Shown here piece after piece: positions 31,571-40,176 of a DNA stretch of 64,000 bases. The DNA comes from Sorangiineae bacterium MSr12523. Its GTDB lineage: Bacteria > Myxococcota_A > Polyangia > Polyangiales > Polyangiaceae. The DNA is taken from NCBI GenBank assembly GCA_037157775.1, contig CP089982.1, positions 13,337,788-13,401,787 on the forward strand, read 5' to 3'. The translations under genes and the position numbers were made by a program. Under the pieces are notes generated by a model. That model had not been told where the DNA came from and searched no databases. It was given only the letters and a program-made list of their open reading frames with translations. The number at the start of each line of letters is the position of its first letter. Positions within the stretch are counted from its first letter, which is position 1.

Positions 31571-34500
31571 ATGGCATCGCCTGGCAAGTATCCGCTCACG
31601 CCCTCGCAGCAGCGGATGTGGATCATTCACCGACTGAATCCGGGCAGTACCGCCTACAATTCGCCCGTCGTACGGACCATCCGCGGAAACGTGGATCCCC
31701 AGCGGCTGGAACGCGCCTTTCTGCAGTTGGTGCAGCGGCACGAGCAGCTCCGTGCGGCGTTTTGCCTGCGCGGCACCGAGCCGGTGCAAGAGATTCACGA
31801 TGTTTCGTTCTTCGAGTTGACCTACGTCGAGGGCGTGGCCGCCGAAGACGTCCCGGAGAAGATTTCCGATTTCATAAGGCCTTTTTCGCTGGAGCAGGCA
31901 CCGCTGCTGAGGGCTGCGGTCTTTCGTCTGGACGCGGTCTCCGAGTACGTCCTCGTATTGGATCTGCACCATATCGTTTCCGATCTTCGGTCGGAGGACA
32001 TCCTCGTTCGTGATTTGTTTCGGCTGTACCACGGAATGCCGCTTCCCGAGCTTGGTGCATCTTACAAGGCGCACGCGGAGTGGCTAGCGGAGCATGCGAC
32101 CGTTGCCCAGTTGCGGAGCGAGGAGGACTTTTGGCTCTCGAAATTCGCGGGTGAGCTTCCCGTATTGCAACTTCCGGCCGATCGTCAAAGGCCCGCCGTT
32201 TTCGATTTTCGCGGCACGATTCGCCACTTCCCCATGGGGAAAGAACGGTCCGATGCGTTGCGCGCGTTTTCGGCGTCGCAGGGTATTTCGCTGCGCGACC
32301 TCGCGCTTGCGGCCTTGTTCGTGTTGCTGGGCAAATACAGCTTTCAAGAAGACATCATCGTCGGTGTGCCCCACGAGGTTCGGCCTCGGGACGATATGGC
32401 GGAGCTCGTGGGGCTGTTCATCAACACATTGCCCATTCGCGCGCACGTTCATCCGGACAAGGTCGCGCGAACGTTGCTGGCCGAGGTTCGCGACGATGCG
32501 CGCGAGGCCCGTCGGCACTTTCTCTACGATGTGCGATATCTGGTGGAAAAGCTGCAGCCGCCGCGGGACCCGAGCCGCAATCCCTTGTACGACGTTTTGT
32601 TTTTCCATCATCGCCTGCAAACGGCAACCTACGGAGAACTCGAGGTGGCGCCCCGCGAGTTCGTCCACGACAAGGCGGAGGTGGACCTTACCTTCGGTCT
32701 GCTGGAGACCGATGACCAACTGAGTTTTACCATCGAGTATGCCACGGCCTCGTTCGAGGCCTCGACCGTCGTCCGGATGGCCGATCACTACCGGCGCGTG
32801 CTCGACGTGCTCGTTGACTCGCCCGATGCGCGTCTGGGCGACATGGACATTCTCTCGATCGAGGAGCGGCACCAACTGGCGTCGTTCAATGATACGGCGC
32901 GCAGCTATCCTTGGAGGACAATCGATCGGCTCTTCGAAGAGCAGGTCGCGCGAACACCGGATCATCCGGCGATGCGATATCGGAACGAGACGATCGACTA
33001 TCGCGAGCTCGACGCGAGGGCCAACCGTGTGACCAATCTGCTGCGGGCGCGTGGCGCCGCCCCGGGCGACGTCGTCGCGCTGCTGGCCCAGCCCTCGCTC
33101 GAGATGATCGCCGCCCTGCTGGGCATTCTCAAGGCCGCGTGCGCCTACCTGCCCATCGAGCCGAGCTTCCCGGTCGAGAGGATCGCGCACATGCTCCGAT
33201 CGAGCGATGCGAAGTTGTTGCTGACGCAACTTCCTGCGCCCTCGCAGCTACGAAACGTCGAGATCGTCGAGCTGGGTCAGGCCGAACGCTACCCCGCCGA
33301 CGCATGGCAAACGCCCGAGGAACCTGACCCGGCGGCACCCGCATGCGTGTTTTACACCTCCGGTTCCACGGGAAATCCGAAGGGTACCCTGGTGCGGCAC
33401 TACAATGTCGTCCGGACCCTCGCGAATGCCAATTATCTTACGGTGCATCCGTCGGACCGGCTGCTCCAATTGGCAAGTTACGCCTTCGATGCCTCGCTGT
33501 TCGAAGTGTTCGGAGCTCTGCTTCATGGCGCCACCTTGGTCGTGGCCGACGAGGATTCTCGGCGAGACCTGGGCCGCATCGCCACGCTGCTTGGCGACGA
33601 ACGCGTATCCATCGCCTTCATGACGGCGGCACTGTTCAATGCCATGGTGGACGAGAAGCTCGAGGCCATGACCGGATTGCGCAAGATCCTGACGGGCGGG
33701 GAGCGCGCCTCGGTCCATCACATGCGCAAAGCCGTGGCGCAGCTCGGTCGCGGCAGGTTGCTGCACATGTACGGCCCCACGGAGAGCACCGTCTTTGCGA
33801 CGTATTACCCCGTTGATCATGTGACGGAGGACGCGGCCGGCATCCCCATTGGATACCCGTTGTCGAATACCAGGGTCTCCATTCTGAATGGCCGCTCCCC
33901 CGTGCCCGTGGGCGTGGCAGGCGAGGTATGCATCGCAGGGGATGGCCTGGCCGCGGGGTATTTGGACGAAGCGCTCACGGCGCAAAAATTCGTCGTCATC
34001 TCCGGCGAACGCGTCTACCGCACCGGCGATATTGCCAAGTGGCGCGACGACGGCACCATCGAATTCATCGGCCGAAAGGATCGGCAAACGAAGATTCGCG
34101 GCATGCGGATCGAGCCCGAGGAGATCGAGGCCGCGCTCCAGAGCCACCCCGGGGTGAAGGCGGCGGTAGTGCTCGTTCGCCAAGATGGTCGGGGCGACAA
34201 ATATTTGCAGGCTCTCTATGCCTGTATCCGCGGTGGCGCTCCCACGCCCGACGAGCTGACCGCCTATGCGAGTCGCCGCTTGCCCTCCTACATGGTCCCG
34301 ACCTCCCTCGCCATGGTGGAGGCTTTTTCCCTCGATGCCAATGGCAAGATTGACCGCCGGCGTTTGCCATTGCCCGCACTGATAGAGACGACGGACGGCC
34401 CAGTGCATCCTCCCGTCACGGAGGACGAGAAGGCGATTGCGGCGATTTGGAAAGAGCTATTGAATCCACCGTGCGTGGATATCCATCGGAGCTTTTTCGA

Positions 34501-37500
34501 AAGCGGTGGCCACTCGTTGACCGCGGCAATTTTGTCCAGTCGACTCGAGCAAGCGTTGCACGTGGCCATTCCGCTGCGTGACATCTTCGAGCATCCCACC
34601 ATTGCGGGGCTGGCCACGCGCCTCTCCAGCAATCCGAGGGGCCAGGCGCACCATTGGAGCCCGGTGCCGAGCAGCACGAGGCAAGCGTATTATCCATTGA
34701 GCTTTTCCGAGCGCATGGTGTACGTGCACCAACATGCGACCAAGGGAAATCATGGCTACCACTCCATTTTTCCCATGCTCGTCGAGGGCACTCTCGACGC
34801 CGATCGACTGGAGCGCGCCCTTCGCGCCCTCGTGCAGCGGCACGAGGCATTTCGGAGTGCGTACGTGCTGCAAGACGGCGTGCCCGTCAAAAAGGTCGTG
34901 GACTGTGTCGATTTTCATCTCGTTCGCGAAGAAGGAACGGCGGCCGACGTTCCGGCGATCGCGTCGATACTTCGGGAAGCCTATGACCTTGCCACCCCAC
35001 CGCTCTTCCGGGCGTGCCTGTTGACCGTAGACCCCGAGCGGCACGTGCTCGTGCTGGCCAATCATCATATCGTGTCGGACGGCGTCACCGAAGCGCTGCT
35101 CATGCGCGAAATTGGGCAGCTCTATCGGGACGAGTCATTGGACCCGTGCCCCTTGCAATACCGAGATTATGCCGTCTGGCAGCAACGCCAATGGGAGGAA
35201 GGCCAGTATCGGGCGCAGGAGCTACACTGGTTGGAGCACCTGAAAGGGCCATTGCCCGTCTTGGAGCTGCCGCTCGATCGCCCGCGGCCTTCCGAAGCGA
35301 GCTTCGAGGGCCATACCGTGGCCGTTCGACTGAGCGCGGAACGAACGCGCCAATTGCGCGAGTGCGCGGCGGCGCACCAAACGACGTTGTTCACGCTCCT
35401 ATTTGCGGCGTACACCGTGCTGCTGCACAAGTACTCCGGGCAAGACGACCTGATCGTGGGCGTGCCCGTCGCCAACCGCACGCACCCCGATCTGCAGGCG
35501 ATTGCCGGGATGTTCGTCAACATGATTCCCTGGAGGACCCGTCCCACCCCGGACATTCCCTTCGCGGATTACGTCCAAGGCATCAAAATGGCCGCGGTAT
35601 CCGCGTTCGAATGCCAGGACTACCCCTTCGAACGCCTCGTGCATGCGTTGCAAGGGGAGAGGGACCCGTCGAGAAATCCTATTTTCGATACCATTTTCGT
35701 ATTTCAAACCACCGGGCCGGCCGTCCTAAACATCGAAGGTTTGCACATTGTGCCGTATCCGCTGCCCGACGCGTCGGCCAAGGTGGATTTGACGGTCGAG
35801 GCGTTCGAGTACGCCAACGAGATTCATCTCTCCTTTACATATGCCACCGCCCTTTTCGAAGAGAGCACCATCCGGCGCATGGCGGAGTCCTTCGTGTGTC
35901 TGCTGTCGGACATCGTGCTGCAGTCGGAAAAGCCGCTCCGCTCCCTCGCGTGGCTCACGGAGGCCGATGCGACCCGACTCGTTCATGGATTCAATCCTCC
36001 CGCCACGGCGTACCCCAAAGAGAAATCGCTGTATCAACTTTTCGAATCGCGCGTGCAGCAGCAACCGCGGCATATTGCCGTGCGTTTTGGCGACGCGGCC
36101 CTGACCTACGAAGAACTGCACGCGCGTGCCGAGTCCCTTGCCGAACGGCTGTTGGATCTCGACGTGATCCCGGGCACGCGCGTTGCGATGCTGACGGAGC
36201 GCTCACTGGAGATGGTCGTCGGCATCTGGGCCATTCTAAGGATAGGTGCCACGTACGTTCCCATCGACCCCGGCTACCCGCAGGAGCGAATTCAATCGAT
36301 CGTGCGCGACAGCGGCGCACGCGTATGCCTGACGACCGCCATGGTCCACGCGGAGGGTGCGCGCGCAGGCCGGTCCAACGTTCCGCCGGTGGGGCCGCCC
36401 AGTGGACCTGCGTACATCATGTACACCTCCGGTTCGACGGGTGCACCCAAGGGAATTGCGGTTTCGCATCACAATGTGATTCGAACGGTGGTGCAAACGA
36501 ATTACATCGCCATCGAGCCTGGGGATAGAATTCTGCAGCTCTCGAATTATGCCTTCGACGGCTCCGTGTTCGACATTTTTGGAGCATTGCTCAACGGCGC
36601 CACGTTGGTATTGCCCCGAACGGAGGACATCACCGATCCCGAGCGATTGGCCGCGGTGATCCGGGAGTCCGGTATCAGCGTGTCGTTCATCACGACGGCC
36701 CTGTTCAACGCGTGCATCGACCACGATCCATCGATTTTTGGCCCGCTGCGGAAGGTGTTGTTCGGCGGCGAACAAGTTTCCATCCCACACGTGAAGAAGG
36801 CGTTCGCCCATCTGGGGCCGGACAAACTCGTGCACGTGTACGGCCCGACGGAAACCACGGTGTTCAGCAGCGCCCACCTCATCGAGCGGGTTGGAGAAAT
36901 GGTCCCCATTGGAAGGCCACTGGCCAACACGAGGGCCTACGTCTTCAATGCAAACCAAGAGCTGAATCCCATTGGCGTGCCCGGTGAGCTGTACATCGCA
37001 GGGGAGGGGGTGAGCCAGGGGTATTGGAACGACGCGGAATCGACGCCGCAGCGGTTCGTGCCCGATCCATTCGTGCCCGGTGCGGTGATGTACAAGACGG
37101 GGGATCTGGTGAAATGGCAAGACGATGAGGAGCTCCTCTTCATCGGGCGAGCCGACCTGCAAGTGAAGCTGCGAGGGTTCCGAATCGAGCCCGGGGAAAT
37201 CGAGGCGCGGTTGCTGGAGGATCCGCGGGTGCAGCAATGTGCCGTCGTGGTGAAGGACCATCGGTTCATCGCCTATTGCACGGCCTCGGAGCCTCTGGAC
37301 GATGCAGCGCTGCGAGCGCATCTCGAGAAGACGCTGCCCTATTACATGATTCCCCATCGGTTCGTGCAATTGCCGCAGCTGCCCCTTACCCCCCAAGGGA
37401 AAATCGACCGGCGAAAGCTCGCGACGCTCGCGGAGCCGCGGACCCGTTCCGACGCGGTCGTCGAGCCACGCTCACCCGTGGAGCAGTCGCTGGCCGCCGT

Positions 37501-39055
37501 ATGGTGCGAGGCTTTCGGGCTCGATGCGGTGAGCGTGGACGACAATTTCTATGCACTGGGAGGGCACTCGCTGAAGGCGCTGCAGATTGTAAGCCTGTTG
37601 CAGAAGCGCGGGCAGGTGCTCTCGGTAAGCGATCTCTTTCGCTACCCGACCATCCGCGAGCTCGCCACGGGGGTCGTGCGGCAGCTGGAAACCAAGCCGA
37701 ACACCGGTGCCATTGCGAGCACGCACGATGGCATTCCCTTGTCGGCCGTCCAATATCGCTTTTTCCAGCGAGGCTTGGTGGACCGCAATGTCTTCAATAG
37801 CCCATTCCTCGTAGCGTTGAACGAACCCGTCGCACCCGCCGTCATCCAGCAGGCCCTGCACGGAATCCTGGAACGGCATCGCATCCTCACGGTTCGTTTC
37901 GAAGAGCATGTCCCCGGTCGCTGGCGGCAGCATTACGGGATGCCCGACCCCCGGCGGTACTTCGCGCGGGTCGATCTCTCGAGCATCCCGCCGTCGGAGC
38001 ACGACGCCACCATCTCCGCGCGCAGCGCCGCGCTTCAGGGCGAATTCGCCATCACCGAAGGGCATTCGTGCAAGGTATTGCTCTTCGAGAATTACCAGCA
38101 TCGGCGCAAGCAGGTCCTTCTCTTTCTGTTTCATCATTTGGTGTTCGATGGCATCTCCTGGGACATCTTCCTCGACGAGTTTCAACGCCATTGCCGAAAC
38201 CAGCCCATCCCGGCCAACCACGCGACCTCGTATGCTGAATGGTGTTTGCACTTGGGGCGCTACGCAAAGGGGGAATCCTTCGCGGAAGCGGCCGCCCATT
38301 GGCAGGGCGTGGCGAGGCGTGGGCAGCCCTTCTTACCCGATGAAACCGCCCGGCCGTATGCGCTGCAGAAGGAAATGGTCCACCACATCACGCGGCCTCT
38401 TCGCAGCGCCGACGATGTATCCAGCCTGCATCGTGCGGTCCAGTCCTACCAAGCGAATACCTTTCATCTACTGTTGGCCGCATTTTGCTGCGCCTGCCGC
38501 GATCTCCAGCCACGGACGTCGCTGCCGCTCTACGTGATGAGCAGCCAGCGGGAATCCTTTTTCGACGACGTCGACCTGGCGCAATCGATAGGCTTTTTCG
38601 CGGGCGCTTATCCTATTTGCATCGACATGTCCCCCGAGGGCGACGTTCCGGCGGTCGCGCAGGACGTCAAGCACACGCTCCTCGGTGTCCCCAAAGGAGG
38701 GCTCGACTATTTTGCCATGCGATTCATGCCGCCCTTGGCGGGACGGTACGAAGGACTCGACCACCCGTACCCCATGTTGTTTCACTACGTGAATCACCAG
38801 GACCGTGCACCGGGTGACTTTTGCACCCCGCTGCACTTGCCGGTGGGGCTGACCCACTCGCCGGACAACCCCTCGGCGTACCTCGTGAATGTAACGGCCA
38901 CGCTCGATGCGGATGGCCTGCAATTGACGATATATCACAGCCAGGCTCACTTCCGGGCCGACACCATCGAGGAGCTTTCCAGAGCCTTCGAACGCCACCT
39001 GCAACGCCTCGTCCAGCACCTGCCAGCGGACGACCATCAGAGCGCCGCCCAATGA
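31571..39055 (+). CDS. NRPS, two elongation modules C-A-T-C-A-T with terminal E-like domain
   Basis: 2494 residues. Condensation about 1-435 (HHIVSDL near 133), adenylation about 443-945, carrier about 950-1030 (GGHSLTA), condensation about 1040-1475 (HHIVSDG near 1165), adenylation about 1486-1965 (YTSGSTGAPKG near 1618), carrier about 1975-2045 (GGHSLKA), then an epimerase-like domain from about 2056. Specificity residues by eye: D-A-F-F-L-G-M-V-F-K (module 2) and D-G-F-F-L-G-V-V-F-K (module 3), both branched-aliphatic in type (Ile/Val). The last domain keeps HHLVFDGISW, VPKGGLDY and IGFFAGAYPI but has SSQRES where E domains have EGHGRE. No thioesterase or reductase follows, so release of the peptide is unexplained. 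The GT17 gene overlaps by four bases. Confidence 0.96.
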   Translation: MASPGKYPLTPSQQRMWIIHRLNPGSTAYNSPVVRTIRGNVDPQRLERAFLQLVQRHEQLRAAFCLRGTEPVQEIHDVSFFELTYVEGVAAEDVPEKISDFIRPFSLEQAPLLRAAVFRLDAVSEYVLVLDLHHIVSDLRSEDILVRDLFRLYHGMPLPELGASYKAHAEWLAEHATVAQLRSEEDFWLSKFAGELPVLQLPADRQRPAVFDFRGTIRHFPMGKERSDALRAFSASQGISLRDLALAALFVLLGKYSFQEDIIVGVPHEVRPRDDMAELVGLFINTLPIRAHVHPDKVARTLLAEVRDDAREARRHFLYDVRYLVEKLQPPRDPSRNPLYDVLFFHHRLQTATYGELEVAPREFVHDKAEVDLTFGLLETDDQLSFTIEYATASFEASTVVRMADHYRRVLDVLVDSPDARLGDMDILSIEERHQLASFNDTARSYPWRTIDRLFEEQVARTPDHPAMRYRNETIDYRELDARANRVTNLLRARGAAPGDVVALLAQPSLEMIAALLGILKAACAYLPIEPSFPVERIAHMLRSSDAKLLLTQLPAPSQLRNVEIVELGQAERYPADAWQTPEEPDPAAPACVFYTSGSTGNPKGTLVRHYNVVRTLANANYLTVHPSDRLLQLASYAFDASLFEVFGALLHGATLVVADEDSRRDLGRIATLLGDERVSIAFMTAALFNAMVDEKLEAMTGLRKILTGGERASVHHMRKAVAQLGRGRLLHMYGPTESTVFATYYPVDHVTEDAAGIPIGYPLSNTRVSILNGRSPVPVGVAGEVCIAGDGLAAGYLDEALTAQKFVVISGERVYRTGDIAKWRDDGTIEFIGRKDRQTKIRGMRIEPEEIEAALQSHPGVKAAVVLVRQDGRGDKYLQALYACIRGGAPTPDELTAYASRRLPSYMVPTSLAMVEAFSLDANGKIDRRRLPLPALIETTDGPVHPPVTEDEKAIAAIWKELLNPPCVDIHRSFFESGGHSLTAAILSSRLEQALHVAIPLRDIFEHPTIAGLATRLSSNPRGQAHHWSPVPSSTRQAYYPLSFSERMVYVHQHATKGNHGYHSIFPMLVEGTLDADRLERALRALVQRHEAFRSAYVLQDGVPVKKVVDCVDFHLVREEGTAADVPAIASILREAYDLATPPLFRACLLTVDPERHVLVLANHHIVSDGVTEALLMREIGQLYRDESLDPCPLQYRDYAVWQQRQWEEGQYRAQELHWLEHLKGPLPVLELPLDRPRPSEASFEGHTVAVRLSAERTRQLRECAAAHQTTLFTLLFAAYTVLLHKYSGQDDLIVGVPVANRTHPDLQAIAGMFVNMIPWRTRPTPDIPFADYVQGIKMAAVSAFECQDYPFERLVHALQGERDPSRNPIFDTIFVFQTTGPAVLNIEGLHIVPYPLPDASAKVDLTVEAFEYANEIHLSFTYATALFEESTIRRMAESFVCLLSDIVLQSEKPLRSLAWLTEADATRLVHGFNPPATAYPKEKSLYQLFESRVQQQPRHIAVRFGDAALTYEELHARAESLAERLLDLDVIPGTRVAMLTERSLEMVVGIWAILRIGATYVPIDPGYPQERIQSIVRDSGARVCLTTAMVHAEGARAGRSNVPPVGPPSGPAYIMYTSGSTGAPKGIAVSHHNVIRTVVQTNYIAIEPGDRILQLSNYAFDGSVFDIFGALLNGATLVLPRTEDITDPERLAAVIRESGISVSFITTALFNACIDHDPSIFGPLRKVLFGGEQVSIPHVKKAFAHLGPDKLVHVYGPTETTVFSSAHLIERVGEMVPIGRPLANTRAYVFNANQELNPIGVPGELYIAGEGVSQGYWNDAESTPQRFVPDPFVPGAVMYKTGDLVKWQDDEELLFIGRADLQVKLRGFRIEPGEIEARLLEDPRVQQCAVVVKDHRFIAYCTASEPLDDAALRAHLEKTLPYYMIPHRFVQLPQLPLTPQGKIDRRKLATLAEPRTRSDAVVEPRSPVEQSLAAVWCEAFGLDAVSVDDNFYALGGHSLKALQIVSLLQKRGQVLSVSDLFRYPTIRELATGVVRQLETKPNTGAIASTHDGIPLSAVQYRFFQRGLVDRNVFNSPFLVALNEPVAPAVIQQALHGILERHRILTVRFEEHVPGRWRQHYGMPDPRRYFARVDLSSIPPSEHDATISARSAALQGEFAITEGHSCKVLLFENYQHRRKQVLLFLFHHLVFDGISWDIFLDEFQRHCRNQPIPANHATSYAEWCLHLGRYAKGESFAEAAAHWQGVARRGQPFLPDETARPYALQKEMVHHITRPLRSADDVSSLHRAVQSYQANTFHLLLAAFCCACRDLQPRTSLPLYVMSSQRESFFDDVDLAQSIGFFAGAYPICIDMSPEGDVPAVAQDVKHTLLGVPKGGLDYFAMRFMPPLAGRYEGLDHPYPMLFHYVNHQDRAPGDFCTPLHLPVGLTHSPDNPSAYLVNVTATLDADGLQLTIYHSQAHFRADTIEELSRAFERHLQRLVQHLPADDHQSAAQ

Positions 39056-39939
39056 AAATATTCGAGTTTTGCCCCTTCTTCAATGAACGCAAAATCGCAG
39101 AGCTCAAGGTCAAAGAGGCCGGCTACTGGATCGACGAGCTTCATTTCTGCGAAGCGAACAAGACGTTCAGCTACGAGGACAAGCCCTTCAACTTCGATAC
39201 GGCGCTCGTGGGCCGCAAAGTGAAATACCATCGCCTGAGCGCCGAAGAGCACTTCGAGCCCCTGCGCGCCGACCCATCGTATTACCGCCCGGATACGTGC
39301 AAGGCCGAGCTCTTCGATGATTGGTATTGGCACCTGCTCGCGCACAACGTTGGATATGGCAATGAGGCCGTACAGCGCAATCATTGCCGTCTTCTCAAGG
39401 ACACCGTGGGCGACGACGACATCGTCATTCTTTCCGACGTCGACGAATTCCTGGATAGCCGCTTGGCCGATCGCATCGTCGACGCCGTGAAGCGCCATCA
39501 GGTCATCACCGTGCGACTCCACTTTTCGGTGTTCTACCTGAATCTCTTTTGCGACAAGAGCCACGGTGCGAACGATTTCAGCTACCGCACCTACGCGATG
39601 ACCGGTCGCTATTTTCGAAAGATGCCCTTCACCGCCGACTACCTTCGCAAAAAGGGCATTTCCGAGGGCCTCGTGCGCACCGTGCACTGTCCCGAGGGCT
39701 TCATGGGCTTTCACCATTCATGGTTGCAACATGCAAGCAATGCCTTCGACAAGCTGAAGGCCTTCGAGGCCAATGTCGCGGACAAAAGACTCATCCGAAG
39801 CGACTTCGCCGAACAATGTATCCGCGACATGCGGCTGCCCTATATCGACGCCAACCTGTACGTCGCCAACGACAAGCCGTTCCTGCGCTCCGTTTTGGAG
39901 TCCGACACGGAAGGCCTCTGGTTCGGCGACGCGCGCTAA
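39052..39939 (+). CDS. GT17-type glycosyltransferase (N-acetylglucosaminyltransferase family)
   Basis: 295 residues starting within the last codons of the NRPS (ATGA overlap), so it is made with it. The start KIFEFCPFFNERKIAELKV, the stretch IVILSDVDEFLDSRLADRI (metal/nucleotide-binding D-V-D at about residues 130-132) and the histidine-containing GFHHSWLQHASNAFDKLKAF match the GT17 family, whose best-known member adds bisecting GlcNAc to mannose. The bacterial proteins are mostly uncharacterised. Translational coupling suggests that the peptide or a lipid/sugar partner is glycosylated; acceptor and donor cannot be read from the sequence. No signal peptide, so cytoplasmic. Confidence 0.85.
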   Translation: MKIFEFCPFFNERKIAELKVKEAGYWIDELHFCEANKTFSYEDKPFNFDTALVGRKVKYHRLSAEEHFEPLRADPSYYRPDTCKAELFDDWYWHLLAHNVGYGNEAVQRNHCRLLKDTVGDDDIVILSDVDEFLDSRLADRIVDAVKRHQVITVRLHFSVFYLNLFCDKSHGANDFSYRTYAMTGRYFRKMPFTADYLRKKGISEGLVRTVHCPEGFMGFHHSWLQHASNAFDKLKAFEANVADKRLIRSDFAEQCIRDMRLPYIDANLYVANDKPFLRSVLESDTEGLWFGDAR

Positions 39940-39972
39940 AGCTTGGGCCCGTCTACCGGACCGGAAAACGAC

Positions 39973-39992
39973 GCCTCGGGAACAACCGAGGC
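39973..39992 (+). terminator. Hairpin after NRPS-GT operon
   Basis: GCCTCGG / CCGAGGC perfect 7-base stem with a GAACAA loop, 33 bases after the GT17 stop, followed by TTCT only. A plausible factor-assisted or weak intrinsic terminator marking the operon end, before the convergent tRNA gene. Confidence 0.55.
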
Positions 39993-40021
39993 TTCTAGGT
40001 CGCAAGTGCCGGAAATTTCAG

Positions 40022-40108
40022 CGGAGAGAGAGAGATTCGAACTCTCGGTACCCTTGCGGGCACACTTGATTTCCAATCAAGCACCTTCGGCCACTCGGTC
40101 ATCTCTCC
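40022..40108 (-). tRNA. tRNA-Ser (GGA)
   Basis: Minus-strand class II tRNA: acceptor GGAGAGA/TCTCTCC, D-arm with GACCGAGTGGCC, anticodon stem CTTGA/TCAAG around loop TTGGAAA (anticodon GGA), variable arm TGTGCCCGCAAGGGTACC, T-arm GAGAGTTCGAATCTCTC. Unlike the other serine tRNA here, no CCA is encoded after the discriminator. It decodes UCC/UCU. The two genes are the same strand and share most of their sequence. Confidence 0.97.
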
Positions 40109-40176
40109 GTTGCCTTGCGGGGGTCCCGCGCAGCGACACGACGTCTAGCACACCGGCTGCGCCTGGGGCAGAGAGA

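Noticed and set aside
27328-40022. Mobile element or integrase in the NRPS segment
   Set aside because: Although tRNA genes flank the segment, no transposase, integrase or terminal inverted repeats were found; only an island hypothesis remains.
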